Assembly (NCBI GenBank): GCA_045587385.1
Contig: JAZNCE010000057.1
Location: 1-64,000 of the forward strand
Length of the DNA: 64,000 nucleotides
Direction: 5' to 3'
From: SVQP01 sp045587385
GTDB lineage: Bacteria; Bacillota; Clostridia; Oscillospirales; CAG-272
Below, one piece after another: positions 50,672-58,070 of this stretch (positions within the stretch are counted from its first letter, which is position 1; each line of letters begins with the position of its first letter). Made by a program: the position numbers and the translations under genes. The notes beneath the pieces were generated by a model. It was not told the origin of the DNA, did not search any database, and was given only the letters and a program-made list of their open reading frames with translations.

Positions 50672-50700
50672 TTGACAAATCGAAAAACTTATAGTATACT
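50672..50700 (+). promoter_or_regulatory. nrdD promoter
   Basis: TTGACA (50672-50677), a 17-bp spacer and TATACT (50695-50700). The expected start near 50706-50708 is inside the 5' arm of the terminator hairpin at 50697-50738. Confidence 0.88.
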
Positions 50701-50738
50701 GTAAAAGCACCACGTTCGGTGTTTTTACAGTATTTTTT
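50697..50738 (+). terminator. Terminator of the lexA-nrdG transcript, nested with the nrdD start site
   Basis: The 5' arm 50697-50711 and 3' arm 50718-50732 form a continuous 15-bp stem (one wobble) with loop ACGTTC, followed by TTTTTTATTTTT. RNA starting at the nrdD promoter would miss most of the 5' arm. Confidence 0.8.
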
Positions 50739-50784
50739 ATTTTTCAACATAATTCATCAAATTTCATGACAAAAGGAGAGAGCT

Positions 50785-53175
50785 ATGTACAAGGTATTAA
50801 AAAGAGACGGCAAGGTAGTAGATTTTAATCTGAGCAAGATTTCGGACGCAATCAAGATGGCGTTCGAGGCACAGGAAAGACAGTTTCATCCCAGCGTAAT
50901 CGATTTTCTGGCACTGAAGGTTACCGCAGATTTTGAGCCCAAGATCAAGGACGGTCTGATCGCGGTTGAGGACGTGCAGGATAGCGTAGAAAACGTATTG
51001 GTACAGGGCGGCTACGGTGACGTGGCTAAGGCATATATTCTCTACCGCAGACAGAGAGAGAAGATGCGTAACATGAAGTCCACCATTCTCGACTACAAGG
51101 AGATCGTGGACAAGTACGTCAAGAACACCGACTGGAGAGTAAAAGAGAACTCTACCGTTACCTACTCCGTAGGCGGTCTGATCCTTTCCAACTCGGGTGC
51201 TATCACCGCAAACTACTGGCTGTCCGAGATCTATGACGACGAGATCGGAAACGCACACAGAAATGCTGATATCCACATTCACGACCTTTCCATGCTGACC
51301 GGCTATTGCGCAGGTTGGTCGCTCAAGCAGCTGATCCAGGAAGGTCTTGGCGGCGTGACCGGTAAGATCACCTCCGCTCCCGCAAAGCATCTGGCAACCC
51401 TTTGCAACCAGATGGTCAACTTCCTCGGCATCATGCAGAACGAGTGGGCAGGCGCGCAGGCGTTCTCCTCGTTCGATACTTACCTCGCTCCCTTCGTAAA
51501 GGCTGACAATCTGGACTACGACCAGGTCAAGAAGTGCATCGAGTCCTTTATTTACGGTGTCAACACCCCCTCTCGTTGGGGTACGCAGGCACCCTTCTCC
51601 AACATCACCCTTGACTGGACCGTTCCCGCAGACCTTGCTGAGCTCAACTGTATCGTTGGCGGCAAGGAAATGGACTTCAAGTACAAGGATTGTAAGAAGG
51701 AAATGGATATGGTCAACAAGGCGTTCATCGAGACCATGATCGAGGGTGACGCTCACGGCAGAGGCTTCCAGTATCCCATTCCTACCTACTCCATTACCTC
51801 TAACTTTGACTGGTCTGAGACCGAGAACAACAGACTTCTGTTCGAAATGACCGCAAAGTACGGTACTCCTTATTTCTCCAACTACATCAACAGCGATATG
51901 GAGCCCAGCGACGTGCGCTCCATGTGCTGCAGACTGCGTCTTGATTTGCGTGAGCTGCGCAAGAAGTCGGGCGGCTTCTTCGGCTCGGGTGAGTCCACCG
52001 GCTCTATCGGCGTTGTTACCATCAACATGCCCAGAATCGCTTACCTTGCAAAGGACGAGGAAGACTTCTATAAGCGTCTTGACCGCATCATGGATATCTC
52101 CGCAAGATCTCTCAAGATCAAGAGAACCGTTATCACCAAGCTGCTTGACGAGGGTCTGTACCCCTATACCAAGCGTTACCTTGGCACCTTCAACAACCAC
52201 TTCTCCACCATTGGTCTGGTTGGTATGAACGAGGCAGGCCTCAACGCTCGTTGGATCGGCAAGGACATGACCCACACCGAGACTCAGGAATTCACCAAGC
52301 AGGTGCTGGATCACATGAGAAACCGTCTGTCCGACTACCAGGAGGAGTACGGCGATCTGTATAACCTTGAGGCAACTCCCGCAGAGTCCACCTCCTTCCG
52401 TCTTGCTAAGCACGACGTTGCACGTTATCCCGACATCAAGACCGCAACCGAGAAGGGTCAGACTCCCTACTACACCAACTCCTCTCACTTGCCCGTTGAC
52501 TATACTGCGGACATCTTTGAGGCACTGGATATTCAGGACGAGCTGCAGACCCGCTACACCTCGGGTACTGTATTCCATGCGTTCCTTGGCGAAAAGCTGC
52601 CCTCTTGGAAGGCTGCTGCTACGCTGGTTAAGAAGATCGCAGAGAACTACAAGCTGCCTTACTACACCATGTCTCCCACCTATTCCGTTTGCCATACCCA
52701 CGGTTACATCGCAGGCGAGCAGTACACCTGCCCCGAGTGCGGTGAGGTGACCGAGGTTTACAGCCGTATCACCGGTTACTACCGTCCCGTCAAGAACTGG
52801 AACGACGGTAAGAGCGCAGAGTTTGAGATGCGTAAGGAATATGATATCAAGAAGAGCATGGAGAACTTTGACGCACGTGCTCCCAAGGCAGAGAAGACCG
52901 AAGAGGTTGAGGCTTGCGCTTGCGAGTCTGACGGCGGCAAGCTGATCCTGTTTGCAACCAAGACCTGCCCCAACTGCAAGATGGCTTGCGTGTTCCTTGA
53001 CAAGGCAGGACTGGCTTACGAAAAGCTGTATGCAGAGGAAAACCCCGATCTGGCAAAGGAATACGGCATCAAGCAGGCTCCCACGCTGGTAGTCGTACGC
53101 GATGACGGCAGCTTCCAGACCGTTGCAAACGTATCCAATATCCGCAAGTATATTGAGGAGAGCGTAAACGCTTAA
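50785..53175 (+). CDS. nrdD: Anaerobic (class III) ribonucleotide reductase with fused thioredoxin-like domain
   Basis: The 796-residue protein begins with an ATP-cone (YKVLKRDGKVVDFNLSKI, about 1-95). The ten-stranded barrel follows, then a zinc site (Cys636, His638, Cys649, Cys652) and the glycyl-radical loop with Gly664 in RITGYY. After residue 700 a Lys/Glu linker leads to an extra domain: LILFATKTCPNCKMACVF has a CPNC redox pair (Cys728, Cys731) and QAPTLVVV a cis-proline, so it is thioredoxin/glutaredoxin-like. It reduces ribonucleotides without oxygen; the fused redoxin and the next gene, trxB, suggest thiol rather than formate reductant. Very biased codons suggest high expression. Confidence 0.95.
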   Translation: MYKVLKRDGKVVDFNLSKISDAIKMAFEAQERQFHPSVIDFLALKVTADFEPKIKDGLIAVEDVQDSVENVLVQGGYGDVAKAYILYRRQREKMRNMKSTILDYKEIVDKYVKNTDWRVKENSTVTYSVGGLILSNSGAITANYWLSEIYDDEIGNAHRNADIHIHDLSMLTGYCAGWSLKQLIQEGLGGVTGKITSAPAKHLATLCNQMVNFLGIMQNEWAGAQAFSSFDTYLAPFVKADNLDYDQVKKCIESFIYGVNTPSRWGTQAPFSNITLDWTVPADLAELNCIVGGKEMDFKYKDCKKEMDMVNKAFIETMIEGDAHGRGFQYPIPTYSITSNFDWSETENNRLLFEMTAKYGTPYFSNYINSDMEPSDVRSMCCRLRLDLRELRKKSGGFFGSGESTGSIGVVTINMPRIAYLAKDEEDFYKRLDRIMDISARSLKIKRTVITKLLDEGLYPYTKRYLGTFNNHFSTIGLVGMNEAGLNARWIGKDMTHTETQEFTKQVLDHMRNRLSDYQEEYGDLYNLEATPAESTSFRLAKHDVARYPDIKTATEKGQTPYYTNSSHLPVDYTADIFEALDIQDELQTRYTSGTVFHAFLGEKLPSWKAAATLVKKIAENYKLPYYTMSPTYSVCHTHGYIAGEQYTCPECGEVTEVYSRITGYYRPVKNWNDGKSAEFEMRKEYDIKKSMENFDARAPKAEKTEEVEACACESDGGKLILFATKTCPNCKMACVFLDKAGLAYEKLYAEENPDLAKEYGIKQAPTLVVVRDDGSFQTVANVSNIRKYIEESVNA

Positions 53176-53184
53176 TTCCAAGTC

Positions 53185-54090
53185 ATGAAGTATGATATTA
53201 TCGTAATCGGCGCAGGGCCTGCGGGAATGACCGCGGCTCTGTACGCCGCAAGAGCCGACCGACAGGTGCTGCTGCTCGAAAAGGAAAGCTTTGGCGGTCA
53301 GGTCGTGTTCTCACCCAAAATTGAAAATTACCCCGGTTTTCTGCAAATGAGCGGCAATGACTTTGCAGATAAGCTGATCGAGCAGGTGCTGGAGCAGGGC
53401 GTGACGGTTGAGCTGGACGAGGCTGTCGAGATCCGCGACGGCGAGAGCAAAACGGTTGTGTGCGCATCGGGCGCGGAATATGCGTGCGGTGCGGTGATCA
53501 TTGCAACCGGTTCCAAGCACCGTATGCTGGGACTGGAAAATGAGGAAAGCTTTGTCGGAAACGGCATTTCTTTCTGCGCTGTTTGTGACGGTGCATTTTA
53601 CCAAGGGCAAAACGTAGCGGTCATCGGTGGCGGTAACTCCGCGCTGCAGGAGGCTGTGCTTCTGTCCGACCTTTGTGCTAAGGTCACCATTGTGCAAAAT
53701 CTGGATTATCTGACGGGTGAGGGAAAGCTGGTCTCTCTGCTCTCTACCAGAGATAACGTAGACTATATCTACGGTGCTACCGTGGAAAAGTTCCTCGGTG
53801 ACGGTGAGCTGACGGGGCTGATTTTGGATCAGAAGGGCACGAAGGTGCGCCTTGACGTGGACGGTGTGTTCGTGGCGATCGGTCAGGTGCCGGTCAACGA
53901 CGCGTTTGCACCCGTGGCAGAGCTGGATGCACGCGGCTACGTCATCGCGGGCGAGGATTGCCTGACCAAGACCCCGGGCATATTCGTGGCAGGAGATTGC
54001 CGTACCAAGAACATCAGACAGATCACCACCGCATGCGGTGACGGCGCAGTTGCCGCCATGACCGCTTGCAGATACCTCGGTGAGCAATAA
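53185..54090 (+). CDS. trxB: Thioredoxin reductase
   Basis: The 301-residue flavoprotein has FAD motif GAGPAGMTAALYAAR near the N-terminus, the redox pair Cys131-Ala-Val-Cys134 (CAVCDG), the NADPH-binding GGGNSALQEA and a C-terminal FAD motif FVAGDC. It is a normal low-molecular-weight TrxB in size. It starts 9 bp after nrdD, so the likely electron path is NADPH to TrxB to the CPNC domain of NrdD; this is inference. The ribosome site is poor (TTCCAAGTC), suggesting coupling to nrdD translation. A terminator follows. Confidence 0.94.
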   Translation: MKYDIIVIGAGPAGMTAALYAARADRQVLLLEKESFGGQVVFSPKIENYPGFLQMSGNDFADKLIEQVLEQGVTVELDEAVEIRDGESKTVVCASGAEYACGAVIIATGSKHRMLGLENEESFVGNGISFCAVCDGAFYQGQNVAVIGGGNSALQEAVLLSDLCAKVTIVQNLDYLTGEGKLVSLLSTRDNVDYIYGATVEKFLGDGELTGLILDQKGTKVRLDVDGVFVAIGQVPVNDAFAPVAELDARGYVIAGEDCLTKTPGIFVAGDCRTKNIRQITTACGDGAVAAMTACRYLGEQ

Positions 54091-54093
54091 GAA

Positions 54094-54121
54094 AAAAGGA
54101 CTGACATGCGTCAGTCCTTTT
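54094..54121 (+). terminator. Terminator of nrdD-trxB
   Basis: AAAAGGACTGAC (54094-54105, first base in the A run) pairs with GTCAGTCCTTTT (54110-54121) around ATGC. Confidence 0.9.
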
Positions 54122-54222
54122 CTCATGAAAAGTTTTTGATCGACCTTTTCTCATGAAAGTTTTGATCAACCTTTTCTCATGAAAGTTTTGATCGACCTTT
54201 TCTCATGAAAGTTTTTGATCGA
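54117..54222. repeat. Tandem repeat, about four copies of a 26-27 bp unit
   Basis: Units begin CCTTTTCTCATGAAAG and end TTTTGATCGA (or CAA), at about 54117, 54144, 54170 and 54196. They repeat the outer end of the hairpin-rich element that follows. No unique spacers, so not a CRISPR. Confidence 0.88.
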
Positions 54223-54370
54223 CCTTTTTTCAAAAAGGTCGCAGGGTCTTGGGGCAGCGCCCCAAGTCGCGCCCGCAGGCGCGAAATACTTTTTACGCCG
54301 TTCTTTAATTTGCGTAGCAAATATGTTCTTCTTTCTTGCGGCTACTTGCTCAAAAAAAGAACGGAAAGGG
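54203..54370 (+). repeat. Left copy of a hairpin-rich element flanking the XRE gene
   Basis: From the outer end inwards: TCATGAAAGTTTTTG, a GACCTTTTTT/AAAAAGGTC hairpin (54231-54240), CTTGGGGC/GCGCCCCAAG (54248-54266), TCGCGCC/GGCGCGA, a run with GTTCTT repeats and a final TTGCTC-AAAAAAAGAACGG. An inverted relative lies at 55081-55227. No gene is visible in 54091-54503. Confidence 0.7.
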
Positions 54371-54405
54371 TTTTCTCACATAATCTCACGAGCGGAATAA
54401 ATGAA

Positions 54406-54483
54406 ATCCGCTCCGCAGAGCGGATGAAATCCACGTGTGTGGATGAAATCGCTGCGCGATGAAATCCGCCTATGGCGGATGAA
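54406..54483. repeat. Four hairpins of the form ATC..GAT separated by GAA
   Basis: ATCCGCT/AGCGGAT (54406-54425), ATCCAC/GTGGAT (54429-54444), ATCGC/GCGAT (54448-54460) and ATCCGCC/GGCGGAT (54464-54480), each followed by exactly GAA. Stem sequences differ while the frame is constant. Confidence 0.85.
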
Positions 54484-54484
54484 A

Positions 54485-54518
54485 GGAAAAGGACCGACTT
54501 TTGTCAGTCCTTTTCCTT
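54485..54518. terminator. Terminator at the end of the XRE gene
   Basis: GGAAAAGGAC (54485-54494) pairs with GTCCTTTTCC (54507-54516 region) with GAC/GTC inside. It is close in sequence to the trxB terminator and overlaps the last codons of the XRE gene. Confidence 0.7.
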
Positions 54519-54731
54519 TTGTTGTTTGCCTGTCAGCAGGCTGTCTATGCTCGTACCCAGTACGTCGGCAAGGTCGTCCAGCCATACCGGGTTGGGAAAA
54601 GCCAAGCCGCGCTCCCATTTGGAGACGGCTTGAGGGGATACCCCCATCCTTTGTGCAAGCATTTCCTGAGTCAGCCCCTGATCCCGACGCAGCTGCGCAA
54701 TGCGTGCGCCGAGCTGTTCCAGCACGATCAT
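54504..54731 (-). CDS. Small XRE-family HTH regulator, 75 aa
   Basis: The 75-residue protein is nearly all helix-turn-helix: IAQLRRDQGLTQEMLAQRMG, then SPQAVSKWERGLAFP with the recognition helix, and a closing LADVLGTSIDSLLTG. It is a stand-alone DNA-binding domain like those in toxin-antitoxin or phage-derived cassettes, but no toxin gene is visible. AAAAAGGAGATGGATACCG precedes the start. It lies between two inverted hairpin-rich elements, and its likely promoter is at 55018-54990, some 260 bp upstream. Confidence 0.87.
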   Translation of the reverse strand: MIVLEQLGARIAQLRRDQGLTQEMLAQRMGVSPQAVSKWERGLAFPNPVWLDDLADVLGTSIDSLLTGKQQKEKD

Positions 54732-54859
54732 CGGTATCCATCTCCTTTTTCATTGGGGTGCATATACCCTTTGGGGCAAGCCCTATTTGAGCCTGCCCCG
54801 CGGGGGATGGATGTGTCATGATCCGAGCAAAGAAGAGTGGGAGCTCTTCGATCAGCGGA

Positions 54860-54919
54860 TTAGTCGCGCCAACCCGAAAGGCGCGAGTCACAGCATCCGA
54901 ATTTGTTCGAGTTTGTCAT
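54860..54919 (-). CDS. Possible 19-residue leader peptide
   Basis: ATG at 54919 stands behind AAAGGAGGCGGAGTT, an almost ideal ribosome site, and opens a 19-codon frame (MTNSNKFGCCDSRLSGWRD) closed by TAA at 54862-54860. It is on the transcript expected from the consensus promoter at 55018-54990, between that promoter and the XRE gene. The strong site is the main evidence; coding is unproven. It might be a leader peptide or the remains of a larger gene. Confidence 0.35.
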   Translation of the reverse strand: MTNSNKFGCCDSRLSGWRD

Positions 54920-54989
54920 AACTCCGCCTCCTTTCCTTTCACCGCAGTTTTCCCGCGGTTTGAATTTCACGCTCCCGCGTGATGACCCT

Positions 54990-55018
54990 ATTATAACAGA
55001 GGTTTTGCGGTTTGTCAA
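54990..55018 (-). promoter_or_regulatory. Perfect consensus promoter facing the XRE gene
   Basis: On the minus strand TTGACA (55018-55013), a 17-bp spacer and TATAAT (54995-54990). The RNA would begin with CACGC/GCGTG and ACCGCGG/CTGCGGT hairpins. Apart from the small ORF, the 54732-55080 stretch holds no gene. Confidence 0.85.
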
Positions 55019-55080
55019 TCAACCCGTGGTTTATGTAATTGGTTTTTATGAAATTGGCGTAGGGGGGAACACTGAGGAAT

Positions 55081-55227
55081 TTCTCTCCGTTCTTTTTGAG
55101 CAAAGAGGCACAAAAAGAACCAAAAATGCCGTTGGGAATTGTTTCGCCTCTGCGGAGGCGACCAAGGGCTGCGCGCCCTTGGATGGGCGGTCGCTTTTTG
55201 AAAAAAGCGACGCAAAAACTTTCATGA
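55081..55227 (-). repeat. Right, inverted copy of the hairpin-rich element
   Basis: Read on the minus strand: TCATGAAAGTTTTTG, TCGCTTTTTTC/AAAAAGCGA, CCAAGGGC/GCCCTTGG, CGCCTC/GAGGCG, then TTTGCTC-AAAAAGAACGG. The order of parts matches 54203-54370. Its outer end contains the stop codon of the flippase gene. Confidence 0.7.
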
Positions 55228-56826
55228 TTGTGTCGTCCGTGTGGTGGAGGTCGAGAGCAGGGGCGTGTTAGTTTTGATTTTTTTCTTGCCCAAAATCGCC
55301 CGCATCATTTCAAATTCGTCCGCTCCGATGCAGCGCGTGACAAGCAAGAGTCCCATATAGACCAGCGCGGTCAGCGTGATCTGCAGTACCAGCGTGCCTG
55401 CCGTGGGTTGCAGCAAGAGCGCGGTGCTGAGCATATGCACGCATGCAGTTGCCCCCGTAATGCACAATATTGGACCAAGTACGTGCCCGAAAATGCGCAG
55501 CTTGGGCTTGACGATGGCAATCATGCGCGCCAAGGAGAGCGTTGTATTGAGCATTTCCGTAAAATAGATGGTGAAAATATAGCCTTCAACGCCGAATTTG
55601 GGCACTAAAATGATCACCAAAATCACCGAAGTCAGCGCGTCGATGATGTTGACGTTCATGGAATATACCTGTTGTCCCATGCCCTTGAGCACCGCATCCA
55701 CCGCGCTGTCAATGTACATTACGGGAATGAGCGGAGCGAGCGCGGCAATCATGCTGCCCGCTTGCAAGGAATCGTAGATCACAAGCCCCAGTCCGTGCGA
55801 AAAGCACAGCATGATCCCCGCCACACCTACCGAAAACATCATGGAAATGCCGAAAATGCGCCTTGCAACGCGTCGCACGCGCTCCATCTGATCCTGCACC
55901 TTTGCTTCAGCCACCTCGGGGATCAAAAGCCCTGCAAAGGACGAAATGAACGCAGAGGGGAACAGTACGACGGGCAAAACCATGCTGTGCAACACACCGT
56001 AGGATGCAAGTGCGCTCTCCCAGGATGCACCGCTGCGCGAAAGTCCGCGCGGGATGAGAATATGCTGCAGCGTGATCAGCCCCGAGCGCGCGTACGAGCT
56101 AAAGGCGACGGGCAGGGTAATGCCCAAAATTTTACCCGTCACACCGCTTTGCGTGCATTTTTGCGTGGTTCCCAGGTGCTTTTGGTCGGTCAGATACAAA
56201 AATACCGACAGGATCAGCTCAAACACCTGCGTCAGCAGCGTGCCCAGCACCAAGGCAAGGCAGGCGTATGCCACGCCCTTGGGGAGCATCAGAGAAAGAA
56301 AGAACGCAGTGCCGAAGATGCGCAAGCCTTGCGAGGATAGCTGCACAGCAGCGTTTTTCCAAACGCGCCGCACGGCGGTGAAATAGCCGTTCAGGCAGGA
56401 GCAGATCGCTACAGCCGGAAGTGAAAGTGCCAACACGCGTAAGGGTAGCACCGTGCGTGCGTCCTTGAGCCATTGCGCGCCCGCAATAGGCGCACCGAAA
56501 AATAGTAATGTGCCCGCAAGCGTGCCGAAAAACAGGCTGATACCCAGCGCACGTGCGGCATATTTGCGCGCAAGTGCGCGGTCGCCCTTGCCCAGTGCAT
56601 CGGCAACCGTGCGCGTTGTGCCCAGATGGATGCCCGAGCAGGCAAGCGTGACCGCAAAGCCGTACACGCCTGATAAAAGGGAATACAGCCCCATAGCCTG
56701 CGCGCCCGCCTTGCCCGCCACGTAGGCGTTAAAGCCCACTCCGATCGCACGCATGAGCAGCGTCACGCCCACCATCAAAAGCGAGTTATAAAAAAATCTT
56801 CCGGTTCTGCTCACCTTGCCTTGCAT
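55222..56826 (-). CDS. MOP-superfamily flippase (SpoVB/MurJ-like)
   Basis: The 534-residue membrane protein has about fourteen helices. The opening (RFFYNSLLMVGVTLLMRAIGVGFNAYVAGKAG) and GTTRTVADALGKGD loop resemble SpoVB-type polysaccharide or lipid II exporters of Firmicutes. It likely flips an undecaprenyl-linked precursor. The start at 56826 follows GCGGAGGACAGGT; in-frame ATGs at 56841 and 56850 overlap or precede that site. Its last codons lie inside the right hairpin-rich element, so the C-terminal tail (TNTPLLSTSTTRTTQS) may have been changed by insertion. Confidence 0.87.
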   Translation of the reverse strand: MQGKVSRTGRFFYNSLLMVGVTLLMRAIGVGFNAYVAGKAGAQAMGLYSLLSGVYGFAVTLACSGIHLGTTRTVADALGKGDRALARKYAARALGISLFFGTLAGTLLFFGAPIAGAQWLKDARTVLPLRVLALSLPAVAICSCLNGYFTAVRRVWKNAAVQLSSQGLRIFGTAFFLSLMLPKGVAYACLALVLGTLLTQVFELILSVFLYLTDQKHLGTTQKCTQSGVTGKILGITLPVAFSSYARSGLITLQHILIPRGLSRSGASWESALASYGVLHSMVLPVVLFPSAFISSFAGLLIPEVAEAKVQDQMERVRRVARRIFGISMMFSVGVAGIMLCFSHGLGLVIYDSLQAGSMIAALAPLIPVMYIDSAVDAVLKGMGQQVYSMNVNIIDALTSVILVIILVPKFGVEGYIFTIYFTEMLNTTLSLARMIAIVKPKLRIFGHVLGPILCITGATACVHMLSTALLLQPTAGTLVLQITLTALVYMGLLLVTRCIGADEFEMMRAILGKKKIKTNTPLLSTSTTRTTQS

Positions 56827-56875
56827 ACCTGTCCTCCGCATTTCAAACACTACTCTATTTTATGATGCAAAAAAG

Positions 56876-56899
56876 GCTTGTATGACCTTGCATACAAGC
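56876..56899. promoter_or_regulatory. 9-bp inverted repeat between divergent flippase and DUF1343 genes
   Basis: GCTTGTATG (56876-56884), ACCTTG, CATACAAGC (56891-56899). It overlaps the -35 of the plus-strand promoter, a typical repressor-operator position. The regulator is unknown. Confidence 0.6.
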
Positions 56900-56916
56900 G
56901 TGAAGTGTGATATAAT
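56888..56916 (+). promoter_or_regulatory. Promoter of the DUF1343 gene
   Basis: TTGCAT (56888-56893), a 17-bp spacer and TATAAT (56911-56916). Confidence 0.8.
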
Positions 56917-56936
56917 AGACGCAAGAGGTGATGACT

Positions 56937-58067
56937 ATGGATAAATATCATATTTTGTGCGGTGTTGACCGCCGTGACGCGCTGGAAAAGGCTGTCAAGG
57001 GCAAAAAGGTCGCGCTGCTGACAGCGGCATCGGGCGTGGACAGCCGAGCCGTGCCCACCTGGCGCATTTTGCGCGATATGGGCGTGCTGCGTGCGCTGTT
57101 TGCCCCCGAGCATGGCATTTGCTCCAATCTGCAGGACGGCAGATACCAGGACGAGCAGGACATGCCCGACCCTTTGTTTGGCGTTTGCGTATATAACCTC
57201 AATTCCAAAGGGCATCCGCGCCTGGACGAAATCCTTGCCGGTGTGGACGCTGTCGTGTATGATATTCAGGACGTGGGCGCGCGTTACTATACCTATCTTT
57301 GTAATCTGACGCAGGTTATGCGTGCAGCGGCACGCGTGCATATCGAGGTCATCGTGCTGGACAGACCCAACCCCATTGGCGGTGAGAAGATCGAGGGCGA
57401 GATTCTGGACGAGCGGTTTTCCTCGTTTATCGGAGAGTTTGCCATTCCGACGCGCTACGGGATGACCGTGGGCGAATACGCGCGCTACGTCAATGCAGAG
57501 AAGGGCATCGGATGTGAGCTGCAGGTCATCGAATGCGTGGGTTGGGAGCGGCACATGTATGCCGATCAGACCGATTTGCTGTTCGTCAACCCCTCACCCA
57601 ATATTCCGTCCGTGGGCTGCGCCATCAATTATATCGCCACGGGCATTTACGAGGCAACCAATATTTCCGAGGGGCGCGGTACGACAAGACCCTTTGACAT
57701 GGTCGGTGCGCCCTTCGTGGACGCGTTTGCGCTTGCAGAGCACATGAATGCTTTGCAGCTTGACGGTGTTTTGTTCCGCGCAGCGCACTTTACGCCCGCG
57801 TTCAATAAGCACGCAGGGGAAATTTGCGGCGGCGTGGAGCTGCACGTCATTGACCGCGATGCCTATTCGCCCTTTGCCACGCTTTTGTATCTGTACGACG
57901 CCATGCGCAAGTACCCGGAGTTTGAAGCCAACCCCGCAGGGCTTCGCCTGCGCTTTGGTACCGAGCTGCTCTCGGGTGACTTTGACCCTGCATCCGCCCT
58001 TGCCGAGGCACGTGCAAGATGTGCGCAATTCCGCAAGACCATTCAGCCGTATCTGCTTTACAAGTAA
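56937..58067 (+). CDS. DUF1343/NamZ-type exo-beta-N-acetylmuramidase
   Basis: The 376-residue protein matches DUF1343, whose characterised member NamZ removes terminal MurNAc from peptidoglycan fragments (GH171). Landmarks are FAPEHGICSNLQDG with the catalytic-region glutamate, VYDIQDVGARYYTY, VLDRPNPIGG, NPSPNIPSVG and NISEGRGTTRPFDMVGAPF. No signal peptide is visible, unlike the secreted family members, so it may act on recovered muropeptides in the cytosol. The start at 56937 follows AAGAGGTG. It is divergent from the flippase, so both may share control by the operator-like repeat. Confidence 0.9.
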   Translation: MDKYHILCGVDRRDALEKAVKGKKVALLTAASGVDSRAVPTWRILRDMGVLRALFAPEHGICSNLQDGRYQDEQDMPDPLFGVCVYNLNSKGHPRLDEILAGVDAVVYDIQDVGARYYTYLCNLTQVMRAAARVHIEVIVLDRPNPIGGEKIEGEILDERFSSFIGEFAIPTRYGMTVGEYARYVNAEKGIGCELQVIECVGWERHMYADQTDLLFVNPSPNIPSVGCAINYIATGIYEATNISEGRGTTRPFDMVGAPFVDAFALAEHMNALQLDGVLFRAAHFTPAFNKHAGEICGGVELHVIDRDAYSPFATLLYLYDAMRKYPEFEANPAGLRLRFGTELLSGDFDPASALAEARARCAQFRKTIQPYLLYK

Positions 58068-58070
58068 ACA

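Noticed and set aside
50797..53181. 794-codon open frame opposite nrdD
   Set aside because: It is an antisense shadow of a highly biased gene. NrdD motifs on the plus strand are unambiguous, and no ribosome site or promoter serves the minus frame.
54117..54222. Possible CRISPR array
   Set aside because: The repeats are directly adjacent with no variable spacers and no cas gene is in the window.
54376..54891. 171-codon minus-strand frame over the XRE gene
   Set aside because: It overlaps the well-supported XRE frame, runs through hairpin arrays, and has no ribosome site at its start.
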